Positions 24,819 through 35,168 are shown, counted from the first letter of the stretch. The stretch is DNA of 64,000 nucleotides from Ligilactobacillus sp. WC1T17 (GCA_900110005.1 FOCC01000001.1:168765-232764), one strand, 5' to 3'. Translations and numbers: made by a program. The notes: generated by a model from the letters alone, not told the origin.

Positions 24819-25758
24819 ATTTGGCTTTTTTGCCTAATTTTAAAATCAGATCAAAGAATTGCTCCCGGTTGACATCATAAACTAAGGATACGGGGCGTCC
24901 TTCAGGCGTTAAATAAGTTTTGCCTGCACTAGGGTAAGCCGTTGATACGTCGCAAAAAACTTCCTTGGTCTGGCCTAAGCTTGGATCTGCTAAGAGGCAG
25001 GTTGTTAAAACGTCCCACAGAAAATAGGTCGAATTGGTTTCAAAAAGGGATAATTCCGGCACAAAGGCGTAGCTGTTGCCGATAAAATCAAGTCCCGGAT
25101 AGCGTCTATTTTGCGCCCAAGTTAAGCGTACTTCATTGGTCAAAGGAACTTTATTAGTACTTTCCAAGGCCACCATCGTTATTTTAAGCTGCGAATCAAA
25201 GACGGTTTTGACAGCTTCAGGATCCCAAAAGGCATTCCATTCCTGACTGCCGTCACTATCAGGTTCCATCACGTTGCCTCTTTTAAGGAAGGTGCCGCCC
25301 ATCCAATACAACTCCTTAATCTTTGGTTCGATGTCGGGTGCTTTAACCAAAGCGCTGGCAAGATCGGACAAAGGACCGGTGAATAAGAGGGTTAACGGTT
25401 CTTTGGCGTCTCTTAATTTTTGGATTAAATCTTCATCAGCGGGCAGACTAGCCTTTTGGCAGGTGATTTTACCGGTCTCATTTAAAATAGGCAGAGCATT
25501 TTCGCTGTAAGCATCAAGACGCCATTCCTTAGGGAAGGGGTGGGCGGTTTTAGCATTTGAGTAGGCAACGGTCAGCTGATTTGGCACACCGAACCGGTCG
25601 ATAATTTTGCGGCTGGCCGCGCCGGCTGGTTGTAAATAGCTGTCGGCTCCCATGACGCTGACACCGGCTAGTGAAATTTCTTTCATTTGTAAAAGTAAAA
25701 ATAATGAAATTAAATCATCGACACCACCATCGTGACTGAAATAGATTTTTTTTGACAA
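24817..25758 (-). CDS. Nucleoside hydrolase
   Basis: A 313-residue member of the IUNH family, which splits ribonucleosides into base and ribose. The calcium site is seen as HDGGVDD (Asp10, Asp14, Asp15), a variant of the usual DTDPGxDD in which the first aspartate is replaced. LLFTGPLSDLA and WNAFWDPEAVKTVF are family segments. The start is TTG 25758, 8 bases after AGGAGG. Its neighbour on the other side is the nucleoside-type BMP transporter, so together they import and cleave nucleosides. The altered metal motif makes exact substrate uncertain. Confidence 0.85.
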   Translation of the reverse strand: MSKKIYFSHDGGVDDLISLFLLLQMKEISLAGVSVMGADSYLQPAGAASRKIIDRFGVPNQLTVAYSNAKTAHPFPKEWRLDAYSENALPILNETGKITCQKASLPADEDLIQKLRDAKEPLTLLFTGPLSDLASALVKAPDIEPKIKELYWMGGTFLKRGNVMEPDSDGSQEWNAFWDPEAVKTVFDSQLKITMVALESTNKVPLTNEVRLTWAQNRRYPGLDFIGNSYAFVPELSLFETNSTYFLWDVLTTCLLADPSLGQTKEVFCDVSTAYPSAGKTYLTPEGRPVSLVYDVNREQFFDLILKLGKKAK

Positions 25759-25939
25759 AATAAAAACCTCCTAAAATAGATAAAAAACGAACGATTAAGG
25801 AATGTTTAAGAATGTTTACGTTTTAGTAAAACCTTTTACTTGCCGTTTTTCCGCATTATATTGGCATTTTATCATGAAAATGGCTGGATTTAAAGCCTAT
25901 TAAATGCGAACGTTAAGTGAAAAATATTTGCAAAACATA

Positions 25940-25967
25940 TTGATTTTGGCTGAAAATAATGTATACT
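25940..25967 (+). promoter_or_regulatory. Promoter of the BMP nucleoside transporter operon
   Basis: TTGATT (25940-25945), 16 bases, TATACT (25962-25967), 43 bases before the start codon. Confidence 0.6.
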
Positions 25968-26010
25968 TGAAATGTAAATTGATTATACTGTTCTGGAGGA
26001 TGTATTAAAA

Positions 26011-27039
26011 ATGCACACTAGCAAAAAAATCGCTGCAACAATCGCAGCAACATTGATGGTCGGTACTGTCCTTGTAGGTTGTGGCAATGGCAACAGTTCT
26101 AGCTCCAAAGGTACTACGCATACAGTTGCGATGGTTACTGACGGTGGTAGTATTGATGATAAGTCATTTAACCAATCTTCATGGGAAGGTCTTAAAGCTT
26201 GGGGTAAAGAACACAATTTGAAGAAGGGTGTTAATGGTTACAATTACGCTCAATCAAATTCAGATGCTGACTTTACACCAAACATCAACAAGTTGATTAA
26301 GGCTCATTACAAGACAATCATTGGTACAGGTTACAAGGTTGCTCCGGCTATCACGAAGGCGGCTAAGCAAAACCCTAAGACAAACTTTGTTATCATTGAT
26401 GATGTTGTTAAGGGTAAGAACATTGCTTCAGTAACTTTCAAGGCTGAACAATCATCATTCTTAGCAGGTGTTGCAGCTGCTAAGACTACTAAGACTAATA
26501 AAGTTGGTTTCTTAGGCGGGGTTAAGAGTGAAGTTATTACATCCTTTGAAAAAGGTTTCGTTCAAGGTGTGCATGCCGTAAACCCTAACATCAAAGTTGA
26601 CATTAAATATGTTGGTTCCTTCAGTAAAGCTGACCTTGGCCAATCAATGGCTTCAGCTATGTACAACAATGGCGAAGATGTTATCTTCCACGCTGCTGGT
26701 GGTTCCGGTGCCGGTGCTTTCACAGCTGCTAAGAGTTTAGCTAAGAATGGCAAGAAAGTATGGGTTATCGGTGTTGACCAAGACCAAAAGGCTGATGGTG
26801 CATATAAGGGTGGTAACGTCACTTTAGCATCCGCTGTTAAGGAAGTCGGCAACGCAGTTCAAGATATTGCCAACAAGGCTATGAAGAACAAGTTCCCAGG
26901 CGGCAAGACGGTTACTTATGATCTTAAGAGCAAGGGTGTAAGTTTGGTAAACGATAACATGTCTTCAGAAGCTGCTAAAGCAGTTCAACAATATCAACAA
27001 AAGATTATCAAGGGCGAAATTACTGTTAAAGCAAAGTAA
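26011..27039 (+). CDS. BMP family nucleoside-binding lipoprotein
   Basis: A 342-residue lipoprotein. The signal peptide ends in the lipobox LVGC (Cys at about 24), then a serine-rich spacer. The BMP/PnrA fold follows: VAMVTDGGSIDDKSFNQSSWEG, KTIIGTGYKVAPAI, VGFLGG, VIGVDQDQKADG. Relatives (PnrA, BmpA, lactococcal BmpA) bind purine and pyrimidine nucleosides. It is the first gene of a four-gene ABC operon, and a hairpin before the ATPase gene probably lets it be made in excess. Confidence 0.93.
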   Translation: MHTSKKIAATIAATLMVGTVLVGCGNGNSSSSKGTTHTVAMVTDGGSIDDKSFNQSSWEGLKAWGKEHNLKKGVNGYNYAQSNSDADFTPNINKLIKAHYKTIIGTGYKVAPAITKAAKQNPKTNFVIIDDVVKGKNIASVTFKAEQSSFLAGVAAAKTTKTNKVGFLGGVKSEVITSFEKGFVQGVHAVNPNIKVDIKYVGSFSKADLGQSMASAMYNNGEDVIFHAAGGSGAGAFTAAKSLAKNGKKVWVIGVDQDQKADGAYKGGNVTLASAVKEVGNAVQDIANKAMKNKFPGGKTVTYDLKSKGVSLVNDNMSSEAAKAVQQYQQKIIKGEITVKAK

Positions 27040-27069
27040 GCCCACACCGTTTCTTAATCAGGACGGTCA

Positions 27070-27107
27070 GGTGAAGTGTTAGCCAGAGCTAATGCTTCAC
27101 CTTTTTT
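27070..27107 (+). terminator. Intra-operon terminator or attenuator
   Basis: GGTGAAGTGTTAGC pairs with GCTAATGCTTCACC (one mismatch) and T6 follows. Located between the binding protein and ATPase genes, it fits partial termination. Confidence 0.8.
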
Positions 27108-27141
27108 ATAAATATGCAGTTATATATTTTAGGAGGATAAT

Positions 27142-28662
27142 ATGGCTAAAGATGTCGTTGAAATGAGACATATCACCAAGCAATTTGGTAATTTTAAGGC
27201 TAACGATGATATCTCATTAACTTTGCACCAAGGTGAAATTTTGGCACTTTTAGGTGAAAATGGTGCCGGTAAATCAACTTTGATGGGCATGCTTTCGGGC
27301 TTGCTGAAGCCAACTGCCGGTCAAATTTTAATTGATGGCAAAGAAGTTGAAATGGATAGTCCCCGTGATGCTAAGAATCTGGGGATTGGGATGGTGCACC
27401 AGCACTTCATGTTAATCCCAGCTTTCAGTGTGCTTGAAAATATCATTTTAGGTGACGAACCTTTGAAACAAGGCCGCATTGATTACAAGCAAGCTGAAAA
27501 AGACATTACAGCTTTGGCTGAAAAATATCATTTGGATATCAACTTGAAAGCTAAAGTTGCTGATATCACAGTGGGGATGCAACAGCGTGTTGAAATCATG
27601 AAAGCTTTATACCGTAAGGCCAATGTCTTCATTTTTGATGAACCTACAGCTGCTTTGACCCCGCAAGAAATTGAACAATTGATGAAAATTTTCCGTACTT
27701 TAGCTGCTGAAAATAAATCAATTATTTTCATTACGCACAAGTTAAAAGAAATCAAAGAAGCTGCTGACCGCTGCATTATTATCCGGGCCGGCAAGGTGAT
27801 TGATGACGTGATGGTAGCAGATGTTGCCGAAGAAAAAATGGCTGAAATGATGGTGGGACGCAAGGTGCGGACAACGGTCGATAAAGAGCCGGTTGATCAA
27901 ACCAAGACTGTCTTAGAGGTCAGTGGTTTGAATGTTGAAAAGGACGGTTTAGCTGCTGTTAAGAACCTTAATTTAACGGTGCACACCGGTGAAATTGTCG
28001 GTGTAGCCGGGGTTGATGGCAACGGACAAAGCGAATTGATCGATGCTTTAACGGGCTTGCGCAAAATTAAGTCAGGTTCTGTAAAAGTTAATGGTAAGGA
28101 ATATGCTAACCACAGCGTGCGGGAAATCACGGAAGCTAAAGTAGCTTATATTCCTGAAGATCGGCAAACAGTAGGTTTGATTTTGCCGATGACCATTGCG
28201 GAAAATTTGGTTTTGAAGAATTACTACCATGCTCCTTATAATAAGCAGGGTATTTTGAACTATAACAAGATTAACGCTGATGGCCGGCAATTGGTTAAAG
28301 ACTTCGATATCCGCTCGCAAAGCGAAAAAGAAGCTGTCGGATCACTTTCAGGCGGTAACCAGCAAAAGGTTATTGTGGCACGTGAAATTGCCAGTCAGCC
28401 GGATTTATTGATTGCTGCTAATCCAACTCGCGGGGTCGATGTCGGTGCGATTGAATATATTCATGAAAAGATTAACGCCGAACGCAATGCTGGCAAGGCC
28501 GTGTTGCTGATTAGTTTTGAATTAGATGAAATTTTGAAATTGTCTGATCGTGTGGTTGTAATGCACGCCGGTGAAATTGTCGGCGAAATTGATCCAAACC
28601 ATACGTCAGCAGAAGAATTAGGTTTGATGATGGCCGGTCAAAAAAAGACCGCTGCTAAATAG
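27142..28662 (+). CDS. nupA: Nucleoside ABC transporter, ATP-binding protein (double domain)
   Basis: A 506-residue protein with two ABC domains of the sugar/nucleoside type. The first has GENGAGKST and the signature VGMQQRVEIMKAL with Walker B VFIFDEPTAAL. The second has the degenerate P-loop GVDGNGQSE, the signature LSGGNQQKV and the Walker B-like LLIAANPTRGVD. This domain plan is shared by RbsA and lactococcal NupA. It energises the two permeases encoded next; AGGAGG precedes the ATG. Confidence 0.93.
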   Translation: MAKDVVEMRHITKQFGNFKANDDISLTLHQGEILALLGENGAGKSTLMGMLSGLLKPTAGQILIDGKEVEMDSPRDAKNLGIGMVHQHFMLIPAFSVLENIILGDEPLKQGRIDYKQAEKDITALAEKYHLDINLKAKVADITVGMQQRVEIMKALYRKANVFIFDEPTAALTPQEIEQLMKIFRTLAAENKSIIFITHKLKEIKEAADRCIIIRAGKVIDDVMVADVAEEKMAEMMVGRKVRTTVDKEPVDQTKTVLEVSGLNVEKDGLAAVKNLNLTVHTGEIVGVAGVDGNGQSELIDALTGLRKIKSGSVKVNGKEYANHSVREITEAKVAYIPEDRQTVGLILPMTIAENLVLKNYYHAPYNKQGILNYNKINADGRQLVKDFDIRSQSEKEAVGSLSGGNQQKVIVAREIASQPDLLIAANPTRGVDVGAIEYIHEKINAERNAGKAVLLISFELDEILKLSDRVVVMHAGEIVGEIDPNHTSAEELGLMMAGQKKTAAK

Positions 28663-28670
28663 GAGGACAA

Positions 28671-29750
28671 ATGGAAACAGGTAAGAATAAAAATGCCATA
28701 ATCATTCCACTTTTAGCCGTTTTATCCGGTTTTATCGTGGGTGCGATTTTGATGCTTATTTTTGGATATAATCCAATTCAAAACTATGGTAGTTTATTTA
28801 CAGGTGCCTTTGGTGATATCTTCTCCATTGGTGAAACATTGCGGAATATGACCCCACTGTTGTTGACAGGGTTAGGCTTTGCGGTAGCTGATAAGGCTGG
28901 CTTCTTTAACATTGGCGGTCCAGGGCAATATTTAATGGGCTGGTTTGGTGCCATTGTCTTTGTGCTCCACTTTAAAGCTTTGCCAGGGATTGTGCTGATT
29001 ATCGGCGCTATCTTAGTGGGCGGTTTGTGCGGTTCAATTTGGTCTGGAATTGCCGGCTATTTAAGAGCTTATTTTGGTACGAGCGAAGTTATTACGACAA
29101 TTATGCTGAACTACATTTCCTTATACTATGTCAACTATGCGATTAAAGCGTGGCTGGCACCTAAGGGTTCTGATTCTTCGCCAAGTATTCCAAGCAAAGC
29201 CAGCTTAAATACTGCGTTCTTGCAACATTTAACCAATAACTCAACCTTCCACTGGGGTTTTTTCATTGCGCTTTTCTGCGCTTTTGCCGTTTGGTTCTAC
29301 TTCAATAAGACCAAATCAGGTTTTGAAATCCGCGGTGTTGGGTTAAATCCTTCAGCTTCGCGTTATGCTGGGATGGATGTTAAGAAGACAATCATTGTAG
29401 CGATGCTGATTTCCGGCCTTTTGGCAGGGGTTGCCGGTGCCCTTGACGGTATTGGTAACTACCAAAATATTTCGGTGTCAAATTCAACGCCAAGTGTTGG
29501 TTTTGATGGGATGGCTGTGGCTTTGCTGGCAAGTGAAAACCCAATCGGGATGATGTTCTCGGCTTTATTATTCTCAGCTTTGCAAATTGGTGGTTTAAGT
29601 ATTTCAGTATTCTCCACCACACCGTCCGAAATCGTCAATGTCGTGATGGCTTCAATTATCTTTTTTGTAGCCATTCGTTATGCCTTTGAAATTTTATTGG
29701 CTAAAGGAATTATTAAGAAAAGTAATAAATCAAAGGAGGAAAATAACTAA
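28671..29750 (+). CDS. nupB: Nucleoside ABC transporter permease
   Basis: A 359-residue protein with about nine membrane helices. PLLLTGLGFAVADKAGFFNIGGPGQYLMG is the conserved BPD_transp_2 segment, and GFEIRGVGLNPSASRYAGMD is the cytoplasmic coupling loop. It follows nupA by 8 bases, and its stop overlaps the nupC start. Partner of NupC in nucleoside uptake. Confidence 0.92.
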   Translation: METGKNKNAIIIPLLAVLSGFIVGAILMLIFGYNPIQNYGSLFTGAFGDIFSIGETLRNMTPLLLTGLGFAVADKAGFFNIGGPGQYLMGWFGAIVFVLHFKALPGIVLIIGAILVGGLCGSIWSGIAGYLRAYFGTSEVITTIMLNYISLYYVNYAIKAWLAPKGSDSSPSIPSKASLNTAFLQHLTNNSTFHWGFFIALFCAFAVWFYFNKTKSGFEIRGVGLNPSASRYAGMDVKKTIIVAMLISGLLAGVAGALDGIGNYQNISVSNSTPSVGFDGMAVALLASENPIGMMFSALLFSALQIGGLSISVFSTTPSEIVNVVMASIIFFVAIRYAFEILLAKGIIKKSNKSKEENN

Positions 29751-30709
29751 TGAGTTTCACGACACTTTTAATGACACTTGTCTCGTCCACTTTGGTTTAT
29801 GCGGCTCCGTTGATTTTTACAGCTTTAGGCGGAACTTTCTCTGAACGCAGTGGGATTGTTAACGTTGGTTTGGAAGGCATGATGGTTGTCGGTGCTTTCA
29901 GCAGTATTGTTTTCACTTTGGATTTTGATAAAACCCTCGGAAATGCTACACCTTGGTTGGCCATTTTAGTTGGCGGGGCGTTTGGCTTGCTCTTTTCTTT
30001 ATTGCATGCGGTCGCTACGATTAATTTTAGAGCTGACCACATCATTTCCGGGACAGTGCTTAACTTATTAGCACCTGGTTTGTGTGTGTTCTTAACGCGG
30101 ATTTTTTATAGCGGCAAAGGACAAACACCTGTAATCAGCCAAGGCTTAGATAAAGTGACTTTCCCAGGCTTGTCTAAAATTCCGTTTTTTGGTGAAGTTT
30201 TATTCACCAGAACTTCTTTAATTGCTTACTTGGCTATTTTAATTTCAATCGTCAGCTGGTATTTCTTATACCGGACCAACATTGGTTTGCGGTTAAGATC
30301 AGTTGGTGAAAATCCGGTGGCAGCTGATACTTTAGGGATTAATGTTTACAAGTATCGCTACATGGGTGTTTTGATTTCAGGCTTCTTAGGCGGTATGGGT
30401 GGTGCCGTGATGGCTTTGACAATCACGCTTAACTTCTCAACTAATACTATTTCAGGTCAAGGCTTCATGGCCTTGGCAGCGATGATTTTTGGTAAATGGC
30501 ATCCAATTGGTGCCATGGGGGCAGCGGTTTTCTTTGGCTTGGCGCAAAGTTTATCTATCACCAGTGCTTATATTCCATTGCTCAGCCATGTTGATTCAGT
30601 ATGGTTCCAAATTGCACCATACTTGATTACCATTATTGTTTTGGTTATCTTCTTGGGCAAAGCTGTGGCACCAGCGGCTGATGGAACTAACTACATCAAG
30701 AATAAATAA
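29750..30709 (+). CDS. nupC: Nucleoside ABC transporter permease
   Basis: A 319-residue permease of the same superfamily with ALGGTFSERSGIVNVGLEGMM and the coupling segment GLRLRSVGENPVAADTLGI. Its ATG shares a base with the nupB stop, and AAAGGAGG lies upstream, so the permeases are made together. Last gene of the operon. Confidence 0.92.
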   Translation: MSFTTLLMTLVSSTLVYAAPLIFTALGGTFSERSGIVNVGLEGMMVVGAFSSIVFTLDFDKTLGNATPWLAILVGGAFGLLFSLLHAVATINFRADHIISGTVLNLLAPGLCVFLTRIFYSGKGQTPVISQGLDKVTFPGLSKIPFFGEVLFTRTSLIAYLAILISIVSWYFLYRTNIGLRLRSVGENPVAADTLGINVYKYRYMGVLISGFLGGMGGAVMALTITLNFSTNTISGQGFMALAAMIFGKWHPIGAMGAAVFFGLAQSLSITSAYIPLLSHVDSVWFQIAPYLITIIVLVIFLGKAVAPAADGTNYIKNK

Positions 30710-30878
30710 GATTATTAAGATTGAAGACCGGTTTTTTAGCTGGCCTTTTTTTGTTATGCATAAAAATTGCATAAAATATAAATGTTTTTTTGTGCAAATA
30801 CACAATAAAAAAGATAAATCAGCTAGAAAGGCTTGATTTTTAGCGAAAAACAGGTATATACTTTTATCATAAAATCAA

Positions 30879-30890
30879 TGCAACCGCTTT
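30879..30890 (+). promoter_or_regulatory. LacI-type operator half-site upstream of the maltose regulator
   Basis: TGCAACCGCTTT shares TGCAACCG with the full operator at 32050. Located 23 bases before the regulator start codon, it suggests autoregulation. Confidence 0.45.
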
Positions 30891-30913
30891 ACTAAATCGA
30901 TGGAGGTAAGAAT

Positions 30914-31918
30914 ATGGCAACGATTAAAGATGTTGCACGTTTAGCAGGGGTTTCACCATCAACTGCTTCAAGAGCCATGCACAATAGTTCGCTGATTAGC
31001 GAAAGTACTAAAAAGAAAGTGCGGGCAGCAATGGCTGAATTGGATTATTCACCAAATTTTGCCGCACAGAATTTAGCTAATAAGTCATCCAATACTATCG
31101 GGGTCATTTTACCCGCCAATGAAGATTCGGTTGGGGATAACCCTTTTTTCATCCAGATTATTCAAGGCTTGGCAGCGATTTGTAATGCGCATGACTATAT
31201 GGTTTCAGTCGCCTCAGGGCAAAACAACCAAGAACTGATTAAAAATATTGAAACGATGATTAAACGGGGCAATATTAGCCGCTTTGTTTTTGTTTATTCC
31301 AAGGCCAATGACCCTGTTTTGCACTATGTTAAAGCCCAAAAGCAGGTGCAAGTTGTGATTATCGGGACGCCGTACGAAGATAAAGATGAAATGCTTTATG
31401 TGGATAATGATAATCAAAAGGCGGGCTATGATGCGGCAGGATACCTCTTTGAAAAGGGCTGCAAGAATATTTTGTATGTCTACACAGATTTAGATGAAAA
31501 CGTGCAAAATGACCGTTTCTTAGGTTACAAAAAGGCTGTCAAAGCACACAAAGGACAGACGTTTGCCTTGAGTTTGGCTTTTAACAATGAGGTACAGCGC
31601 GATAAAGCTATCAAAGACTATTTCAAGGCTTATCCTGAAATCGATGCTATTATTGCTTGCGATGATATTTTGGCTTTGCAGGTTCGTTATTCCTGCGAAA
31701 GTGCCTGCCTTGATGACAGCATTGCTTTAATGGGATTTAATAATTCGGCTTTAGGCAGAGTGATGCACCCAACACTGACGTCGGTGGAAATCTTCCCACG
31801 CTTTTTAGGTTCAGAAGCAGCGGCGTTAGCAATCAATGCGGATGATGATAAATTGAAATTGGATAGCAATTATGTAATTGTGCCGCATAAGGTGGTTGAA
31901 CGTGAATCAACTAAATAG
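30914..31918 (+). CDS. LacI family regulator of maltose phosphorylase genes (MalR-like)
   Basis: A 334-residue LacI/GalR protein. The helix-turn-helix and hinge are ATIKDVARLAGVSPSTASRAMHN and YSPNFAAQNLANKSSNTIGV. The periplasmic-binding-protein-like effector domain includes FFIQIIQGLAAICNAHDYMV and IDAIIACDDILAL. The gene is directly upstream of maltose phosphorylase, and CAACCG-type operators lie before both, so it most likely controls maltose use. AGGTAAG precedes the ATG. No transporter follows, unlike in many mal clusters. Confidence 0.9.
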   Translation: MATIKDVARLAGVSPSTASRAMHNSSLISESTKKKVRAAMAELDYSPNFAAQNLANKSSNTIGVILPANEDSVGDNPFFIQIIQGLAAICNAHDYMVSVASGQNNQELIKNIETMIKRGNISRFVFVYSKANDPVLHYVKAQKQVQVVIIGTPYEDKDEMLYVDNDNQKAGYDAAGYLFEKGCKNILYVYTDLDENVQNDRFLGYKKAVKAHKGQTFALSLAFNNEVQRDKAIKDYFKAYPEIDAIIACDDILALQVRYSCESACLDDSIALMGFNNSALGRVMHPTLTSVEIFPRFLGSEAAALAINADDDKLKLDSNYVIVPHKVVERESTK

Positions 31919-31943
31919 GCTGAAGTAAACCTTCAGCCTATTA
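31914..31943 (+). terminator. Hairpin after the LacI-type gene
   Basis: TAGGCTGAAG pairs with CTTCAGCCTA; the stem is strong but the T-tract is poor. Confidence 0.5.
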
Positions 31944-31955
31944 ATAGCACTTTTA

Positions 31956-31969
31956 TTCAACCGATTGCA
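31956..31969 (+). promoter_or_regulatory. Upstream LacI-type operator
   Basis: TTCAACCGATTGCA matches the downstream operator TGCAACCGATTGCA at 12 of 14 positions. The two are 94 bases apart, about nine helical turns, compatible with DNA looping. Confidence 0.55.
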
Positions 31970-32042
31970 CTAGTAGCGGTGATACCGGGTGAAAAATTGG
32001 CTTTAAACTTTTAAAAAAGGTTATTTTTTTAAAAGAAAGCAC

Positions 32043-32071
32043 TTGCAAATGCAACCGATTGCAACTATAAT
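32043..32071 (+). promoter_or_regulatory. Maltose phosphorylase promoter with embedded operator
   Basis: TTGCAA (32043-32048), a 17-base spacer, TATAAT (32066-32071). The LacI-type palindrome TGCAACCGATTGCA (32050-32063, central CG) occupies the spacer, so repressor binding would exclude RNA polymerase. Confidence 0.75.
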
Positions 32072-32116
32072 AATAAGCGAGATATAGAAAAAAGATAAAC
32101 GAAGGGAAAGAAAGAT

Positions 32117-34375
32117 ATGAAGCGGATTTTTGAAATTGATCCTTGGAAAGTAATCACACATACATTTAAACCCGAAGACAAGCGTCTTCAAGAAAGTATG
32201 ACCAGTATCGGTAACGAATATATGGGGATGCGGGGAATGTTTGAAGAAAAATATTCCGGCGATACACATAAAGGTATTTATTTAGGTGGTGTTTGGTTCC
32301 CAGACAAGACACGGGTTGGCTGGTGGAAAAACGGCTATCCAGCATACTTTGGCAAGGTAATCAATGCAGTAGATTTTGTCAGTGTCGACATTAAATTAGA
32401 TGGTCAATCAGTTGATATGGCTCAAGACAGTTTTGAAGACTTTGAATTATCCTTGGATATGCAACATGGCCTCTTGAACCGTTCTTACGTTGTTAAGCGT
32501 GGTGCTAAGAAGGTGCGGTTGAACTTCACCCGTTTTGTCAGTGCTGATATCAAAGAATTATATGCTAGTCAAATCACTCTTGAAAATTTAAGTTCAGAAT
32601 CAGTGGATGTCCAAATTGCTTCGTTAATTGACGCTGATGTCTTCAATGAAGATTCTAACTATGATGAAAAATTTTGGGATGTTTTAGCTAAGTCCGCTGA
32701 CGCTAAGACCAGTCGATTAGTGGCTAAAACGATTCCTAACAACTTCGGTACGCCACAATTTACGACGGAAATGCTGGCTAGTCATGTCACGAGCCTTGAT
32801 GCTAAAGCACCCGTTGAAACAGACAAGCAAGTTATCAATAACTTTGGCGGTGTGCTAGCAGCCGGCCAAAAAGTCAGCTTTGAAAAGCGGGTTATTATTG
32901 TAACTTCCCGTGATTATGACAGCTTGGAAGCTTTGGATCAAGCTGCTGAGGCTTTGACTAAAAAGCAGGCTGGCCAAAGTTTTGCCGAATTAACGGAAGC
33001 GCAAAGTGCTGCTTGGCTGAAGCGGTGGGAAAAAGCTGATGTTAAAATCTTTGGCAATGATGAATCACAACAAGGGATTCGCTTCAACTTGTTCCAACTT
33101 TTCTCAACTTATTATGGCAACGATGCCCGCTTGAATATCGGACCAAAAGGCTTTACGGGTGAAAAATACGGCGGTGCTACTTACTGGGATACCGAAGCCT
33201 TTGCGGTACCATTGTACCTGGCCTTGGCTGATAAAAAAGTTACACGCAACTTGCTGGAATATCGCCATGCACAGCTAAAAGGAGCTTACCACAATGCTCA
33301 GCAGCAAGGATTAGCAGGAGCTTTGTATCCAATGGTAACTTTCAATGGGATTGAATGCCATAATGAATGGGAAATCACCTTTGAAGAAATTCACCGTAAT
33401 GGGACTATTGCTTATGCAATTTATAACTATACCCGCTACACGGGCGATCAAGAATATGTCCTCAATGACGGTTTTGATGTTTTAGTTGGTATTGCACGCT
33501 TCTGGGCTGATCGTGTTCATTTCTCCAAGCGTAAAGGTCTCTATATGATTCACGGCGTTACTGGTCCTAATGAATACGAAAACAACGTTAATAACAACTG
33601 GTATACCAACTTATTGGCTAAGTGGTGCTTAAATTACACCAACGAAATTGCTGCTAAAGTTTCAGCTGAAAAATTAGGCGCTTTAAACTTAACCGATGCT
33701 GAAAGAGCTAAATGGCATGAAATTGCAGATAAGATGTATTTGCCATACGACGAAGAATTAGGTATCTTTGTCCAACATGATACTTTCTTGGATAAGGATT
33801 TGACACCAGTCAAAGATTTGCCACAAGATCAGCTGCCATTAAACCAACACTGGTCATGGGATCATATCTTGCGTTCGCCATATATTAAGCAAGCGGATGT
33901 TTTACAAGGTATCTATTACTTTATCGATAAATTCAGTGCTGAACAAAAAGAAAAGAACTTTGACTTCTACGAACCATTGACAGTGCATGAATCAAGTTTA
34001 TCGCCATCAATTCATGCTATTATTGCAGCTGATTTGCACAAGGAAGAAAAAGCCTTTGAAATGTATTCACGTACAGCACGGCTTGACCTTGACAACTACA
34101 ACAACGATACGGTTGATGGTTTGCACATTACTTCGATGACTGGTTCTTGGTTGGCTATCGTACAAGGTTTTGCCGGCATGCGGGTAATTGATGATAAATT
34201 ATGTTTTGCACCATTTGTACCTAAGGAATGGGATGGCTACAAGTTCAGAATTAACTTCCGAGGACGTTTATTAGAAATTGATGTTAGTCAAGAAGAAACT
34301 AAGATTACCTTACTTAAAGGCGACGATTTAACCATCAAACTTAAAGGCGAAGATATGTTGCTGACAGCAAAATAA
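32117..34375 (+). CDS. Maltose phosphorylase (GH65)
   Basis: A 752-residue glycoside hydrolase family 65 enzyme. It splits maltose with phosphate into glucose and beta-D-glucose-1-phosphate, saving an ATP. The general acid is Glu486 in [11 protein letters not shown], and the phosphate site is in the downstream SSLSPSIHA region. The (alpha/alpha)6 barrel is preceded by the usual N-terminal beta-sandwich. The next gene encodes beta-phosphoglucomutase, its metabolic partner. Kojibiose or trehalose phosphorylase share the fold, but pairing with pgmB and a MalR-like regulator favours maltose. Confidence 0.9.
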   Translation: MKRIFEIDPWKVITHTFKPEDKRLQESMTSIGNEYMGMRGMFEEKYSGDTHKGIYLGGVWFPDKTRVGWWKNGYPAYFGKVINAVDFVSVDIKLDGQSVDMAQDSFEDFELSLDMQHGLLNRSYVVKRGAKKVRLNFTRFVSADIKELYASQITLENLSSESVDVQIASLIDADVFNEDSNYDEKFWDVLAKSADAKTSRLVAKTIPNNFGTPQFTTEMLASHVTSLDAKAPVETDKQVINNFGGVLAAGQKVSFEKRVIIVTSRDYDSLEALDQAAEALTKKQAGQSFAELTEAQSAAWLKRWEKADVKIFGNDESQQGIRFNLFQLFSTYYGNDARLNIGPKGFTGEKYGGATYWDTEAFAVPLYLALADKKVTRNLLEYRHAQLKGAYHNAQQQGLAGALYPMVTFNGIECHNEWEITFEEIHRNGTIAYAIYNYTRYTGDQEYVLNDGFDVLVGIARFWADRVHFSKRKGLYMIHGVTGPNEYENNVNNNWYTNLLAKWCLNYTNEIAAKVSAEKLGALNLTDAERAKWHEIADKMYLPYDEELGIFVQHDTFLDKDLTPVKDLPQDQLPLNQHWSWDHILRSPYIKQADVLQGIYYFIDKFSAEQKEKNFDFYEPLTVHESSLSPSIHAIIAADLHKEEKAFEMYSRTARLDLDNYNNDTVDGLHITSMTGSWLAIVQGFAGMRVIDDKLCFAPFVPKEWDGYKFRINFRGRLLEIDVSQEETKITLLKGDDLTIKLKGEDMLLTAK

Positions 34376-34388
34376 AGGAGGATTTGTG

Positions 34389-35057
34389 ATGAAAGGGGCT
34401 ATTTTTGATTTAGACGGCGTGATTACCGATACAGCTAAATTCCACTTTGCAGCTTGGAGCCAGCTGGCAGCTGATAAATTGGGTTTGGATTTGCCGGCTT
34501 CATTTGAAACGGAGCTTAAAGGTATCAGCCGAATTGAATCTTTGGAACGTATTTTAGCTTTTGGCCATTTGGAAGATAAATATACGCCAGCAGAAGTTGA
34601 AGCTTTGGCACAAGAAAAAAACGGCTACTACTTGAAGGCGATTGATACTTTGACTAAAGATGACATCTTGCCAGGGATTACGCGTTTAATTGAAGAATTA
34701 AAAGCACATGGAGTGAAGCTTTCGGTAGCTTCTGCTTCCAAAAATGCACCGTTTATTTTAAAGAAGCTGGGGTTGTTTGCTGAGTTCGATGCAATCGCTG
34801 ATCCGGCTAAAGTTGCCCACGGCAAGCCGGCACCTGATATTTTCTTGGCAGGTGCCCAAGCAGTGGGACTTAATCCCAGCGACTGCGTAGGAGTTGAAGA
34901 TGCAGTTGCTGGTGTGGCTGCTATCAAAGCTGCTGGCATGACGGCTGTGGCTGTTGGCTCTCCCGAAGAGTTAAGCCAGGCTGATGCTGTTGTACCGACT
35001 ACAGCTGATTTTTCCTATGACCTTTTTGAAACCACGTGGGAAAAAGCGCATCAATAA
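34389..35057 (+). CDS. pgmB: Beta-phosphoglucomutase
   Basis: A 222-residue HAD phosphomutase. The nucleophile motif is FDLDGVITDTAKFHF, in which DGVITDT is typical of beta-PGM. The cap carries ELKGISRIESL (specificity loop RxxS/xL), and VASASKNA and GVEDAVAGVAAIKAAGM follow. It converts beta-glucose-1-phosphate to glucose-6-phosphate. ATG 34389 lies 7 bases after GGAGG; the GTG three bases earlier is less well placed. Ten bases separate it from maltose phosphorylase. Confidence 0.95.
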   Translation: MKGAIFDLDGVITDTAKFHFAAWSQLAADKLGLDLPASFETELKGISRIESLERILAFGHLEDKYTPAEVEALAQEKNGYYLKAIDTLTKDDILPGITRLIEELKAHGVKLSVASASKNAPFILKKLGLFAEFDAIADPAKVAHGKPAPDIFLAGAQAVGLNPSDCVGVEDAVAGVAAIKAAGMTAVAVGSPEELSQADAVVPTTADFSYDLFETTWEKAHQ

Positions 35058-35065
35058 TATTAATT

Positions 35066-35092
35066 AAAGCCAAGGGGAACCTTGGCTTTTTT
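35066..35092 (+). terminator. Terminator after pgmB
   Basis: AAGCCAAG pairs with CTTGGCTT, T-run follows. Confidence 0.92.
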
Positions 35093-35168
35093 ATTAGCAA
35101 AAAAGCTTGAGATAACGCTTACAAAAACTTATAATAGAAGGGGACTGCTTATAAAAAGAGGTGGAGTT

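Noticed and set aside
25788..25912. Two CGAACG motifs as PurR boxes before the nucleoside transporter
   Set aside because: Only the core matches, both copies point the same way and they are about 119 bases apart, unlike the paired PurBox arrangement.
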